Shown here: in pieces, positions 42,380-54,700 of the stretch
Layout of the letters: the number at the start of each line of letters is the position of its first letter
How positions within the stretch are numbered: the stretch's first letter is position 1
NCBI RefSeq assembly: GCF_947241705.1
Contig: NC_079267.1
Coordinates: 124,001-188,000 of the forward strand
DNA length: 64,000 bases
Source of the DNA: Saccharomyces mikatae IFO 1815
Lineage: Eukaryota > Ascomycota > Saccharomycetes > Saccharomycetales > Saccharomycetaceae
Direction of reading: 5' to 3'
Translations under genes and position numbers: made by a program
Notes under the pieces: generated by a model
Seen by the model: only the letters and a program-made list of their open reading frames with translations
Told to the model about the DNA's origin: nothing
Database searches by the model: none

Positions 42380-43138
42380 AACTAGGGTATGCGGATAAAA
42401 AGGCAATAAAAGAAGGGCTGTGTCTGTGTTTAAATTAGAGTACGTGTGCCAAATCTTCAGCTTGCCAATACTGTGTTTCTTCCCGGATTGTTTGTTTTCT
42501 GGCCCAATATTTTGCGTGTACAGATATTATCTATTTAGTTAGTTGTTAGCGTAACCGCACGAGGAGTTACTGTACTGTTTCCTTTTCCTTTATGGTGAGG
42601 TGGCAATACTCTGTAAATCTAGCAGATCGGAAAGTAATTACTAAACCTTATTCTAATATAGGAACTTCATAATATAATATCCAACACACGATGCTACTAC
42701 ACTACAGATAAAAAAAGAGGGTGGGATGTGGAGCCAAAATTGAAATCAAAAATCGGAACGTGAAACTAAACCTGAGTTGCAACCAGACAAAGCCGTGTCG
42801 TTAACTACGCCAAAGCCAGACCTTTTCTCTTCTCTGACAGTTTCCACGTAACTTTATCTCCGGTCACTCACCCAGCCATGACGGAGAGGAGAGAGAGAGA
42901 CCTTTGTGGAAAACCGCCCAATCATACTGACCCCTTTGGACCGCTGGTGTGCCCCCTAAAAAAAGGGAAAACCAGACAGGCCTAGGCCTGCACAGCCCCG
43001 GGCGGGGTCACCTCGCGCTGTCTCGGCGGCTATTTCACTAGAGCTCTTCTCTACCTACAGTAGAAAGTATGATAAAAAATTACTAGTAATATTAATAATG
43101 GCTTCATCCAGTTTCCATTCAGTGCTCGACCTGGGCGG
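42380..43138. promoter_or_regulatory. KNS1 promoter region
   Basis: A 759-bp spacer between the KNS1 ATG and the COX19 stop. It contains CCCCT stress elements at 42931-42935 and 42953-42957 (Msn2/4 type) in a GC-rich patch, plus a perfect URS1 listed separately. Confidence 0.6.
43023..43032. promoter_or_regulatory. URS1 (Ume6 site)
   Basis: TCGGCGGCTA is the exact reverse complement of the URS1 consensus, 644 bp upstream of KNS1 and about 107 bp past the COX19 stop. A variant GGGCGGCTA overlaps the COX19 end near 43132. Confidence 0.55.
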
Positions 43139-43435
43139 CTACTTGTTTTCGGTGGCGCTGCTATTGTTACTAGCGCTTTTGCTAGGAACATCTTCAGGAA
43201 GGCCTAAGTGTGCCCATTCATCATAGTCCATCAATTGGTGTTCCATTCTGCATCGTAAGTAGTCTTTGGCTAGTAATCTGCAGTTCATTGCGTTTTCATT
43301 CTGCACAAGCTGCATGCATTTGAGATACTCTTGCATATACTTCGTGCACTCGCCGTCATGGTCTAGCGGGAACGAACCTCTCTCTGGCGGAGTTGGTCTT
43401 AATGCACTCAGTGAACGTCCTGGATTTCCCGACAT
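43139..43435 (-). CDS. COX19: Cox19, twin CX9C protein for cytochrome oxidase assembly
   Basis: A 98-residue protein, as in S. cerevisiae. Two CX9C motifs ([11 protein letters not shown] and [11 protein letters not shown]) define the helical hairpin, oxidised by Mia40 on import to the intermembrane space. Cox19 works with Cox11 in copper delivery to Cox1. The first 80 residues are nearly identical to remembered S. cerevisiae, while the last 17 or so are replaced by an unrelated Ser/Asn-rich tail ([14 protein letters not shown]). Confidence 0.95.
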   Translation of the reverse strand: MSGNPGRSLSALRPTPPERGSFPLDHDGECTKYMQEYLKCMQLVQNENAMNCRLLAKDYLRCRMEHQLMDYDEWAHLGLPEDVPSKSASNNSSATENK

Positions 43436-45155
43436 TGTTTTCTTATATTATCTTCTGTAATGGTTTCTTTTGTCAAGTACGTGTGTTTGTTTTTCTTCAA
43501 GGTTTAACTAAAAGAAAGAAAGAAAGAAAGAAAATTTTTTTTCTTTACTCTCGTTCGAATTATCTGATTTTCTCGCTTTTGAACTCCGCGGATTTAAGCA
43601 CATTACTTTCCTTGTTGGACCGCCGGAAGATAATGCAGAGAGGTTATAAGTGAGTTTCTGAGTATTTATTGTTTTGGAGGAGCTAAATGATGCTGCAGTG
43701 GAGTACGCTCTGCGGGTAGAAGAGAAAGACTTTATGGTAGAACTGTAATTCGTGAAGTGTAAAAATGCACACAATATCGGGTGCCTTGGGAAAATTAAAG
43801 TGTCTTGATGCTGCTTCACGGGGAGTAACAACTTGTGCGGTATGAGTGGCTTTTACCTTGTTTGTAGCGCTCACCAATCTATCACCACTCTCAAGAAAGT
43901 ATCGAAAGTACGTTAAAATCTTGAAATAATTCTATCTACATAGTTTTTTGCGTATTCCGTGTGCTAAGAGAGCAGATACCCATAAAACGTGAGGAGAGGA
44001 TGTAGCGCCTTCCACGAAAATACCACGGCCGCTACTATAAAAGTGTACACGTTGGTTCAATATTTTTGGGGGTTTTAAGATATTCTCTTTTTCTTCATGG
44101 TATTATGCATGGGCGACTCGTTTTTCTCCCTGGACCAAACAGCTGGCTTTTCAAGATAACGATGACTGTTTGTGTTACAGTTTAGCGTTGGCGATACTCT
44201 TCTTCGTTTTCGTTCACTAGTACGAAATGATGGTTAATAATCTTTCTTCTACAAAAAGATTGAATAGATATGTATGACAGATCTGGACCCAAGAATATGA
44301 TTGATATATAGCGTGTAAGGCGATAGCATAATCATGACACGTATCATGATGCGAGAAGGGCGCCATCCTAAATGACACAAGCGGGGCTGGCAGATGAGTA
44401 TTTAGTATGTAACTTGGTAAGTCTACTTCACTATATAATTAGAGGGTAGAGAACGAACCGTTATCATCCTTGGGTTGTTGCATAAGTAAAAATTTGTTCA
44501 TTTTAAGATGTTCGAAGTGATGCGCGGCAATGAAGAAAAGAGTACGCCCGTTTGTTCTTCATATAGGGAGCGTTTCTAAATGAAAAGGAACAATGTGGCA
44601 AAAGATATAAAGTGGATTCTTAGAGTAAGATGACATTCTTGGTTTCATAGTATGTACTCTTATGGTGCACAGTGCATGACAAGGAAGAACTTGTTTCCAT
44701 GTATGTCATAGCTTAGAATATGGAAAAAGTCAAAATAATAATCGACGAATAATGCAATCTTTGCGAACTTCGACAATTTCGATACTGTCGAGTCAAGAGT
44801 GTAAGGAATTCCCTTACCTTTTCTTTTCACACTTTCAGTTCAGAAATGCGTGAAAAAGTGTGGCGCTAGCCGTTCTCGTTGTGCCAGCCTCCAAAAGGGT
44901 TGGAAAGGTGCTTCCGAGATGGTTCATGTGCAGAGGTTCATTTCCACTAGTGTGTTTACTTGAGTTTCAGTACTTTTTGAGATATTATGTTCAAATATTT
45001 CTTTTTATCTGTAACCATGGAGTTATTACAAGGAGACCTTAACGATTAGTATCTTCGTGCTTCATGTATTGTTCCGCTATCTTACTCACAGAAGTTTGCA
45101 TTTTGACATGAATACTCGACATAAGGGCGATTAAACGAGACGGAAACTGTTTGAT

Positions 45156-45200
<45 letters not shown>

Positions 45201-45305
45201 AGCTAAATGTATTTAACGCGAAATAAAAATGTACGACAGAAAAATTAGAAAATTTGAAAGTATTCACGTTCACTCGCTGCATAGAAAAATAGAGGAGAAG
45301 TCTTT
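43436..45305. other. Long gap upstream of COX19 without a recognised gene
   Basis: 1870 bp between the COX19 start and the DPS1 stop. It contains a GAAA tetramer run (about 43512-43532), a forward TATAAA at about 44036 with no open frame after it, and an alternating AT tract (45157-45190). The small open frames found have no protein-like features. I see no tRNA, snoRNA boxes or LTR. Confidence 0.5.
45157..45198. repeat. AT dinucleotide microsatellite
   Basis: A long alternating TA run interrupted once by a G near its right end, about 110 bp past the DPS1 stop. Confidence 0.85.
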
Positions 45306-46979
45306 TCATGGTCTCAATCTCTTTGGGTCTCTTGGGAACAATGAAGCTCTTCTGATATTTTTCAAGTCCAAGTAAAACATGACAACTCTTTCCAACCCGA
45401 TACCACCACCAGCGTGTGGATGACAGCCATAGCTGAACCCATCGCAGTAGTCCTTTAGACCTGGATCCTCGGGCGACAAACCATGAACTTTCATTCTTTC
45501 TTGTAGCAGGGCGTGGTCATGGATACGTTGTGCACCGGACAATATTTCTTCACCTCTCATGAAGAAATCGTACGAGTTGGAGTACTTAGGGTTAGCTGGG
45601 TCTGGCATAGTGTAGAAGGGACGGATCTCCAAGGGGAATTTGTCCAAAATGTAAAAGTCAGTGTCATATTTGTCGCGAACCAACTTACCCAAAAACTTTT
45701 CATTTTCGGTACTCAAGTCTTCAAAATCACCAATTTCCTTGCCGGCAGCCTTCAACATATCAATACCCTCTTTGTATGTCAAACGAACCATCTTACCATC
45801 CTTGGGCAACTTAAATTCTTCCACAGGGTATTGTTTACGTACCAGCTCAATTTCCTGAGCGAATCTCTTGGGCAATTCGCTGAAGATAAACACAAACAAC
45901 TCACTCAATGTGTCCAAAACCTCGTGGTAATGTTCTTCGAATGCCATTTCCATGTCCAACCCGGTGAACTCAGTCATATGACGGTGAGTGTTGGAGTTTT
46001 CTGCTCTAAACACAGGACCAATTTCGTAAACTCTTTCAAAGTCAGCCACAATCAACTGTTGTTTGTTGAATTGTGGAGATTGAGCCAGATAGGCCTTGCC
46101 TTTGAAGTATGTCACTTCGAACACACTGGAGCCACCTTCACTTGGAGCACCCAACAGTTTTGGTGTGTGTACTTCGGTGAACTTCTTTGTGGCTAAAAAT
46201 TCTCTAAATAGTTCACAAACACCAGCTTGAATTCTGAAAATAGCTTGGTTGGTAACGGTTCTCAAGTCGATAACACGAGAGTCCAATCTTGTGTCCAAGT
46301 TGACCACAGGCAAACCTGCAGCTTCAGCTTCAGCTTCAGAACGGGAAGCATCTTCCAAAAGAATTGGTAGTGCTTCTGGGGTCTCAGAAATGGTGTAAAT
46401 TTTGGTAATGTGGATTTCCAGGTTTTGCACAGTAGCGGATTTGATTGGCTCATCCACCTTCTTGACAATACCTCTGACAAGAACAATGGACTCCAAATTC
46501 AAAGAACCGGCCCACTTAACCATACTCTTGCTAATGGTACCTTCCTTGTTGGCCTTTACTAGGCCTTGGATTAAGGAAGCTTGTTGTCTCAAGGTCAAGA
46601 AGGCTAACGTTGCACCTTGTTGTCTGGTATTGTGCACTCTAGCTCTAAACAAAACTTCCTTGTCGCTGTCCTTAGCCTCATCCAAGTCAACAAACTTGAC
46701 ACGTTTCTCACCGGTTCTATCAGAATCACGAGACTGGATTAATGGCAACTTGCCGTAGTTGTCCTTTGCGGTGTCTTCGGCAGCCGCTTTCTTTTCACGC
46801 GCTTCCCTTTCAGCTTCTAACTGAAGAGCTCTTTCCTCCTTCTTTCTTTGCTTCTCTTGCTCCTTCTGCAATTTCTTTAAAGCCTTCTTTGACAATGGCT
46901 TACCATCTTCCCCAAGAATAACTTGGGCAGGTTCTGCGGCTTCTTCAACAGCTTTAACAATATTATCGTCTTGAGACAT
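45306..46979 (-). CDS. DPS1: Cytosolic aspartyl-tRNA synthetase
   Basis: A 557-residue class IIb synthetase with the S. cerevisiae length. A Lys/Glu-rich N-terminal extension (about residues 25-75, [19 protein letters not shown]) helps hold tRNA and, in yeast, its own mRNA. An OB-fold anticodon domain (about 105-215) is followed by the class II core: motif 2 [15 protein letters not shown] and motif 3 [14 protein letters not shown] near the C-terminus, ending [10 protein letters not shown]. It charges tRNA-Asp. Strong codon bias fits high expression. It is divergent from SDC25. Confidence 0.97.
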   Translation of the reverse strand: MSQDDNIVKAVEEAAEPAQVILGEDGKPLSKKALKKLQKEQEKQRKKEERALQLEAEREAREKKAAAEDTAKDNYGKLPLIQSRDSDRTGEKRVKFVDLDEAKDSDKEVLFRARVHNTRQQGATLAFLTLRQQASLIQGLVKANKEGTISKSMVKWAGSLNLESIVLVRGIVKKVDEPIKSATVQNLEIHITKIYTISETPEALPILLEDASRSEAEAEAAGLPVVNLDTRLDSRVIDLRTVTNQAIFRIQAGVCELFREFLATKKFTEVHTPKLLGAPSEGGSSVFEVTYFKGKAYLAQSPQFNKQQLIVADFERVYEIGPVFRAENSNTHRHMTEFTGLDMEMAFEEHYHEVLDTLSELFVFIFSELPKRFAQEIELVRKQYPVEEFKLPKDGKMVRLTYKEGIDMLKAAGKEIGDFEDLSTENEKFLGKLVRDKYDTDFYILDKFPLEIRPFYTMPDPANPKYSNSYDFFMRGEEILSGAQRIHDHALLQERMKVHGLSPEDPGLKDYCDGFSYGCHPHAGGGIGLERVVMFYLDLKNIRRASLFPRDPKRLRP

Positions 46980-47654
46980 CGTATGAAGAGTTTTTCTTTT
47001 CTTTTCTACAACTGACTTGAGAGCCTATTCCAGCCAATTATCAGGAATTAACTAGTATGGGTGTCTTACTTCATCCTTGCATATAGTATAACATTGAATA
47101 TTTTTTCATTTCTTCTTTTTTCACAAAAATGCGTCATAAGGTACTCGTCACTGATGATTTCATAGTCCATTAAGCAACAGCACAATAGAAAGAATTTGCA
47201 CGAATTAGTGCCATCACCTTACCTGTTACCTGCAACTTGATGGATCAATGCAATTATGGAGAAATCTACATGGGATGTACGTGGAGTGTTCATTTCATAA
47301 TACCATTGAAATTCTTTATCTTGACCTGTCCACCTGGGAAATCGTTCACATATGAATGTGGCAACCGAACTTAGAAGCACATGTGGGTTTTACACGATGG
47401 ATCAAGAGCAAGACTTTCTTACTGAAAGTACAAAGTGTATTTGCACTAAGTGTGTGTCACCAACTTTAACCTTCAGTGTAAACTTATCAAGTACATGCGG
47501 CTGTACCGCTTTATAGGGAAATAACGTGTACATCCTCGCAAAATTTAAGGGTCCTTTCTTAAAGCAATAGTAACAATAGCTTTCTCCTTACTCTATAATG
47601 TAACGAAAAGACAAAAGCATAGATCTAGGATAACATATACAAGCTGTCATCGTA
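46980..47654. promoter_or_regulatory. DPS1/SDC25 divergent intergenic region
   Basis: A 675-bp spacer. I recognise no strong factor site or TATA box beyond generic A/T-rich tracts near DPS1. Confidence 0.4.
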
Positions 47655-50600
47655 ATGAGTAAACCTGTGCCATATGCTGGAACGATAACGACGGTGAGTG
47701 ATAAAGAAGGACATGATGTACCGTGCTTGCAGCCGATCGATGTAGTCGAATGCATATGTGAATATTTCATTAATAAACGAAATAAACTTTCTTTGAGAAT
47801 AGGAGATTTGATTTACGTACTTAATAAAGGTTCTAGTGGCTGGTGGGATGGTGTTCTTATAAGACACTGCGCTAATGATAGTGGCCCGTTGATGCTAGAC
47901 AGAGGTTGGTTCCCACCTTCCTTTACACGCTCTATTTTACACGAAACACGCAGAAATCTTTCTACCGGTAGTGGCATGGAAACATTTCAAGACAGTCTTA
48001 ATCTCAAATTGGAATTATCAAGCCATCCAGTAATCCTATCGTCAGAAGACCTTTTAGATTGTTGTCGCGATATTGAATTTAAGGAGCCACTAGTTTGGTC
48101 ACCTACCCTCACAAATGGAGAAAACGGGGACAGCGATTTGTATTACCATAATCAGGATCTAGATGTTTATTGCCCGACTTTGCCATATTTATCCCAAGGT
48201 CCGGGACCCATGTGCGATTATTCATCTTTTTCTCCGGTGACCAAGATAACTAGTAAGAAGATGCCCATTACGTCAAGTCCTGATCTATTTTACCTCAATA
48301 ATTGTGATGTTACCTATTGGTACGACCTCACTCGTTTAGTGTGTCACTATGTTAACTTAACGGAGCGCGACCTCTTGAGAAATGATAGGGAGAGTTTCTC
48401 AACTTCATTAGATTTACTATCAGTTCAAATAACTTATGTTCATATGCTTTTTAGAAATCTTCGTTTAGTTGAAGACAGCTTCAAGAGAACCCTCAAAAAA
48501 CTAATCTACACATTATCTAGGTTCTCAATTAACTCAAATATCTGGTTTCACTCTACGTCTTTTGAAGAAAGAGAAACCATGGTGGCTCAGAAGGACCCAA
48601 AAAAAAAGGCCCCGTTCTTGCAATCAATTTTAGGAACTTTTCAGAAGTTTCATTTTCTACTACGATTACTGCATTTCCTTTCCCAACCTAATGAATTCAC
48701 CATCCTACCTCAATTAACTCCACGATTTTTCAAAGACTCTTTCAGTACAATCTCTTGGAATAATCCGTTTTTACAGAAGCACTTCAACCATCGGATGTCC
48801 CATGATTTACCCAGGCAGATGATCAAAGCCGTAGCGGGTGCTTCAGGAGTTGTAGCACAAAATTTTGATGACATACCAGTTTTCAAACAGAACAGTTCAT
48901 TTTCTTCAGGGTCGCCTAATCAAACATCTTCTGCTCCCTTCCAAAGAAGGAGAAGAGGAACTATTCTTTCCAACATGTCAAGAAGTACTATTGAATCTGA
49001 TACTATATGGTCTAAAAGAAAGAAACCATTCCCACTCAATGAAGAAACTCTAAATCTTGTAAAGTCTAGGAAAAAGCAGCTTGATGTGAAACTGAAACAA
49101 ATGATACGAAGTGCTGATGAGTATTCGACTAGTACTAAAAATTTCTCAAGAACATTGAATTTTGAAATGAATTTTAAAACCTATGAAGAGGTCAGTGAAA
49201 CAATTCCTATTATCGATATTCTAGAGAATCTAGATTTAACAATTTTCCTAAACTTGAGAGAGCTAGGTGATGAGGAAAGGGTGTTTGATGACGACGTCTC
49301 GATTGATGACGAAGATAAAGAGTTTTTGAATCATTCTTTATCATCAATTTCATACATTCTGTCTGACTACTTTAATATGAAGCAATACTTTCATGATGTC
49401 GTGGTAAAATTTATAATTGTTGCTCAGCATTTAACTTTAGAAGATCCTTTCGTTTTTTCTCCAATGCAAAATGATTTACCTACTGGATATTATGAACCAA
49501 TAAAACCTTCATCCTTGATCTCGAATATGGACACCAATGATAACAAGCAGGGGGATAAACCTATCGAAAATCAAGAGGAAGAAGATGAATATGAACAAGA
49601 CCTGGATAGTGTTCTTCTTTTTAATAATCTGATCAACCAAGATTCAGACACTAATGACCTGAAATTCTTTAATCTTTTTCATGCTTTCAAAAGATCATGT
49701 GACGATTACCTTGATGTGCTAAAACTAGCTATTGAATCAGTGAATCAACTGATTTTAGAGAGGGAAAATTTACTGAGTTATGCTGCTAGAATGATGAAAA
49801 ATAATATTACGGAATTACTGTTGCAAGGTGAAGAAGGTGGTTATGGATCTTATGAGGGAAGTGAAACTACCGACAAAAGCGATTCAAATACGTTTTGCAC
49901 GGATTCAGTTATTGAAGATAATGATGAATGGCATGACAGTCAAACCATTCTACCGCGATACATGCAACGTGAGTATGATAGCGAATTGATTTGGGGCTCT
50001 AACAATAGAATTAAAGGAGGCTCTAAGCATGCATTGATCTCTTACTTAACGGATAATGACAAGAAGGATACTTGTTTCAATATTACTTTCCTAATTACTT
50101 TCAGAAGCATTTTTACGACAACGGAATTTTTAAGCTACCTAATCTCCCAATATAACTTGGATCCGCCGGAAGATTTATGTTTTGAAGAGTATAATGAATG
50201 GGTGACGAAGAAGTTTATACCGGTAAAATGTAAAGTTGTTGAGATTATGACAACTTTTTTCAGGCGATACTGGTTTCCCAGTTATTACGAGCCTGACCTT
50301 ATAACCCTAAATCTAGATGATTTTGTGCAAGCAGTAGTTAGGGATAATATACCGGGGTCTATGGAATTATTAAATGAGGTCAAACAAACGTTTGAACATG
50401 ACAATATGGAAGCAACTGCTCGACCTAAACCTTCCAACCAGCGTGAATTCCTTAATAATCGCTCGGAACCTTCTTACTCTACTACGGAATCCATTTTGGC
50501 TGTTGATCCAGCTGTATTTGCTACCCAGTTAACCGTACTAGAGCATGAAATTTATTGCAAAATAACTATTTTTGACTGCTTACAAAAAATCTGGAAGAAT

Positions 50601-51410
50601 AAATACTCCAACTCTTATGGTACTTCGCCTGGTTTGAGCGAGTTTATCAGTTTTTCTAATAAGTTAACGAATTTTATGTCCTATTCCGTTGTAAAAGAGG
50701 CAGATATAGGTAAACGTGCCAAGTTGTTGTCACATTTTATCTTCATTGCGGAGTATTGTAGGAAATTCAACAATTTCTCTTCCATGACTGCAATCATTTC
50801 AGCATTATATTCCTCGCCTATTTATCGTTTAGAGAAAACTTGGCAGGCAGTTTTTCCCCAAACGAGGGATCTACTGCACTCTTTAAATAGACTGATGGAT
50901 CCCAAAAGAAACTTTATAAATTACAGAAATGAACTGAAATCTTTACACAGTGTACCATGTGTACCATTTTTTGGCGTTTACCTATCTGATCTAACCTTCA
51001 CAGATTCTGGAAATCCGGATTATCTTGTCTTGGAGAATGATTTGAAAGGTACTCATGATGAGAAAAAATATATAAACTTCAACAAAAGGGCCAGACTTGT
51101 TGATATCTTACAAGAAATCAAATATTTTAAAAAAATACATTATGATTTTGTTAAAGATCGGACGGTGATTGAAAGTATTACTACTTCACTGGAAAATATA
51201 CCTCATATTGAAAAGCAGTATCAATTATCATTGATTATTGAACCAAAACCTAAAAAGAAACCCGTTGCGATTTCTAATTCTACTAACAAATCACAAGAGA
51301 AATCCAGGGAAAATCAAGTTAGTGGAGAAAAATCGCCCACCAAGAAGGAAAGATTTCCCAAGGTCCGACTGGTTAAGGTTAAGAAGAAAACTCCGAAAAT
51401 TCTTAAGTGA
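47655..51410 (+). CDS. SDC25: Sdc25, Ras guanine-nucleotide exchange factor (uninterrupted)
   Basis: A 1251-residue Cdc25 paralogue. It begins with an SH3-like domain (about residues 27-95: [18 protein letters not shown], then [11 protein letters not shown]). A long middle region follows. A RasGEF-N domain lies at about 790-850 ([10 protein letters not shown]) and the catalytic Cdc25 domain at about 950-1190 ([31 protein letters not shown]). The C-terminus is Lys-rich. The C-terminal domain activates Ras2 and is expressed on poor carbon sources. In the S288C reference a stop splits the gene into YLL017W and YLL016W; here the frame is continuous and of full family length. Confidence 0.95.
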   Translation: MSKPVPYAGTITTVSDKEGHDVPCLQPIDVVECICEYFINKRNKLSLRIGDLIYVLNKGSSGWWDGVLIRHCANDSGPLMLDRGWFPPSFTRSILHETRRNLSTGSGMETFQDSLNLKLELSSHPVILSSEDLLDCCRDIEFKEPLVWSPTLTNGENGDSDLYYHNQDLDVYCPTLPYLSQGPGPMCDYSSFSPVTKITSKKMPITSSPDLFYLNNCDVTYWYDLTRLVCHYVNLTERDLLRNDRESFSTSLDLLSVQITYVHMLFRNLRLVEDSFKRTLKKLIYTLSRFSINSNIWFHSTSFEERETMVAQKDPKKKAPFLQSILGTFQKFHFLLRLLHFLSQPNEFTILPQLTPRFFKDSFSTISWNNPFLQKHFNHRMSHDLPRQMIKAVAGASGVVAQNFDDIPVFKQNSSFSSGSPNQTSSAPFQRRRRGTILSNMSRSTIESDTIWSKRKKPFPLNEETLNLVKSRKKQLDVKLKQMIRSADEYSTSTKNFSRTLNFEMNFKTYEEVSETIPIIDILENLDLTIFLNLRELGDEERVFDDDVSIDDEDKEFLNHSLSSISYILSDYFNMKQYFHDVVVKFIIVAQHLTLEDPFVFSPMQNDLPTGYYEPIKPSSLISNMDTNDNKQGDKPIENQEEEDEYEQDLDSVLLFNNLINQDSDTNDLKFFNLFHAFKRSCDDYLDVLKLAIESVNQLILERENLLSYAARMMKNNITELLLQGEEGGYGSYEGSETTDKSDSNTFCTDSVIEDNDEWHDSQTILPRYMQREYDSELIWGSNNRIKGGSKHALISYLTDNDKKDTCFNITFLITFRSIFTTTEFLSYLISQYNLDPPEDLCFEEYNEWVTKKFIPVKCKVVEIMTTFFRRYWFPSYYEPDLITLNLDDFVQAVVRDNIPGSMELLNEVKQTFEHDNMEATARPKPSNQREFLNNRSEPSYSTTESILAVDPAVFATQLTVLEHEIYCKITIFDCLQKIWKNKYSNSYGTSPGLSEFISFSNKLTNFMSYSVVKEADIGKRAKLLSHFIFIAEYCRKFNNFSSMTAIISALYSSPIYRLEKTWQAVFPQTRDLLHSLNRLMDPKRNFINYRNELKSLHSVPCVPFFGVYLSDLTFTDSGNPDYLVLENDLKGTHDEKKYINFNKRARLVDILQEIKYFKKIHYDFVKDRTVIESITTSLENIPHIEKQYQLSLIIEPKPKKKPVAISNSTNKSQEKSRENQVSGEKSPTKKERFPKVRLVKVKKKTPKILK

Positions 51411-51742
51411 CGGTACCATTTGTATAATTTCGCTTCCTTTCTCCAAATATTATATATTCATTCGTATTTACATAGGCGTTTATTACGCATGAATTTAAAC
51501 TTCCGGCTTCAGCAACATCGCGATAATTCTTCTTCCCTTTAAAAAATTATTACAGATGTGTAAGAGAGGAAGTTCTTCCTTTTCTCCAAGTTGGAGATGG
51601 GTATTTCTGAACTCAAAGACGTATATGTTAGCTGTCTTTACTCACATACATATACATACTAAAGTTTCCTGTGATATACTAGAGGCAGTTGAATTTAGAG
51701 AGATAAAGAAAATTCTGTTTAGGAAGGATTAACGTTAAGGCA
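51411..51742. other. SDC25-BPT1 spacer
   Basis: A 332-bp spacer holding the SDC25 3' end and the BPT1 promoter. No clear Yap1 site or other known element is seen. Confidence 0.45.
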
Positions 51743-54700
51743 ATGTCTTCACTAAGAGTGACGGATGCGTGTCCCTATGGGTACAGGCCATATCCAGATA
51801 ACACCACTAATGCATTAAATCCGTGCTTCTTATCCATAGTATCAGCATGGTTAGCAGTCTTTTTCCTATTGATTGGGAGCTGTCAATTGTGGAAACTTTA
51901 TAAGAACGAGAGAGTACCAACCAGGTTTAAGGACTTTCCCATTTTTTTAAGCAAAATCAGCAGTCGACACCTAATGCATTTGACCAATGTTGGCTTCCAA
52001 TGTACGCTTATAATCTGCCAATTGGCTTTAGTCGCTCAATCAAGTGATAGGGTTTATCCATCCATACTGAAAAAGGCTCTGTGCTTGAATCTTCTTTTCA
52101 ATTTGGGTATTTCTCTTCCTACTCAATATTTGATGTATTTCAAAAGTACATATTCGATGGGCAACCAGCTTTTCTATTATTTGTTTCAAATTTTTTTACA
52201 ACTCTTCCTAATAGTGCAAAGATATTATCATAGTTCAAGTAATAAAAAGCTCACCATGATTAGTGGACAAACTGCTATGATTTTGGAGCTCCTCCTTCTT
52301 TTCAATTCTGTGGCAATTTTTGTATATGACCTGTGTTTTTTTGAGCCAGTTAACGAATTAATTGAATACTATAAAGAAAATGGTTGGTACCCCCCCGTTC
52401 ATGTATTATCTTACATTACCTTCATCTGGATGAACAAGTTAATCGTCGATACCTACCGTAATAAGAAAATCAAAGATCCCAATAAATTGCCTTTACCGCC
52501 AGTGGATTTGAATATTCGGTCAATAAGTAAGGAACTTAAGGGTAATTGGGAACTGGAAAAGTGGTTGAATAGAAACTCTCTTTGGAGAGCTATTTGGAAG
52601 TCATTTGGTAGGGCTATTTCAATTGCTATGCTGTATGAAACTACATCTGATCTACTTTCTGTGGTGCAACCACAGTTCTTACGTATATTCATAGACAGCT
52701 TCAATCCAGAAACATCCTCTAAATACCCCCCTTTAAATGGTGTATTTATTGCTCTTACCCTTTTTGTGATCAGCGTCGTTTCTGTGTTTCTTACCAATCA
52801 ATTTTATATCGGAATTTTCGAGGCTGGTTTAGGCATAAGAGGTTCTCTAGCTTCTTTAGTATACCAGAAGTCTTTAAGATTGACACTCGCAGAGCGTAAT
52901 AACAAATCTACCGGGGACATCCTAAATTTGATGTCTGTGGATGTATTAAGAATCCAGAGATTTTTCGAAAATGCCCAAACTATTATTGGCGCTCCGATTC
53001 AGGTGATTGTAGTTTTAACTTCCCTTTACTGGTTGTTAGGAAAGGCTGTTATTGGGGGATTAATTACTATGGCCATTATGATGCCCATCAACGCTTTCTT
53101 ATCAAGAAAGGTAAAAAAGTTATCGAAGACTCAGATGAGATATAAAGACATGAGGATTAAGACAATAACGGAACTTTTGAATGCTATAAAATCTATTAAG
53201 CTGTACGCTTGGGAGGAACCTATGATGAAAAGATTAAATCATGTTCGAAATGACATGGAACTAAAAAATTTTCGGAAAATTGGTATCGTGAGTAATTTAA
53301 TATATTTTGCCTGGAACTGTGTTCCCTTAATGGTGGCGTGCTCGACTTTTGGCTTATTTTCTTTATTTAATGATTCACCATTATCTCCTGCCATTGTTTT
53401 CCCTTCATTATCCTTATTTAATATCCTCAACAGTGCCATCTATTCCGTTCCATCCATGATAAATACTATTATAGAAACGAGTGTTTCTATGAAAAGACTT
53501 AAGTCATTTTTACTTAGTGATGAAATCGATGATTCATTTATTGAACGTATTGATCCTTCAGTCGACGAAAGAACGTTACCTGTTATAGAGATGAATAACA
53601 TCACATTTTTATGGAAATCAAAGGAAGCGCTAGCCTCTAGTCAACTTGAAAATAATTCGAGGGCAGATGAGGAATCTGCTATGGGATCTTCACAAATTGC
53701 ATTGAAGAATATTGATCATTTTGAAGCGAAAAGGGGTAATTTAGTCTGTATCGTTGGTCGGGTAGGAGCAGGTAAATCAACATTTTTGAAGGCAATTCTT
53801 GGTCAGCTTCCCTGCATGAGCGGTTCTAAAGAGTCAATACCACCTAAACTAATCATTAGATCATCTTCTCTGGCGTACTGTTCACAAGAATCATGGATAA
53901 TGAACGCATCTGTCAAAGAGAATATTCTATTCGGTCACAAATTCGACAAGGCTTATTATGACCTTACGATTAAAGCATGTCAGTTGCTACCCGATTTGAG
54001 AATTCTACCGGATGGTGATGAAACTCTAGTAGGTGAAAAAGGTATTTCTTTATCTGGTGGTCAAAAGGCCCGTCTATCACTAGCCAGAGCTGTGTATTCA
54101 AGAGCAGACATTTATCTGCTGGATGACATCTTATCTGCCGTCGATGCAGAAGTTAGTAAAAATATTATTGAATATGTTTTGATCGGAAAGAAAGCACTAT
54201 TGAAAAACAAGACAATTATTTTAACTACTAATACTGTATCAATTTTGAAACATTCACAGATGATATATGCTCTCGAAAATGGGGAAATTGTTGAGCAAGG
54301 AAATTATGATAGCGTAATGAACCGTGAAAATAGCACCTCAAAATTAAAGAAGCTATTAGAAGAGTTTGATTCTCCCATTGATAAGGGAAATGAAAACGAC
54401 ACGCATACTGGACACCGATCCGAAAGTGATATTGATGAGCCATTACAACTTAAAGTCGTTGAATCTGAAACTGAGGATGAGGTTATCACTGATAGTGAAT
54501 TGGAATTGATTAAAACTAAATCTAGAAGAGCCTCTCTCGCTACACTAAGACCTAGGCCCTTTGTCGGAGCACAATTGGATTCCGCTAAAAAGACAGCGCA
54601 GGAGGCTGAGAAAACCGAGGTTGGTAGAGTCAAGACAAAAGTCTATCTTGCATATATCAAAGCATGTGGAGTTCTAGGTGTAGTTTTATTCTTTTTGTTT

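Noticed and set aside
42380-42406. N-terminal extension of KNS1
   Set aside because: It starts at TTG; the ATG at 42379 gives MSQNIQIGT, the known Kns1 start.
44860-45042. 60-codon frame in the COX19/DPS1 gap
   Set aside because: Starts at a non-ATG codon and shows no protein-like features.
45513-46196. 227-codon frame antisense to DPS1
   Set aside because: Shadow of a highly codon-biased gene; no independent protein features.
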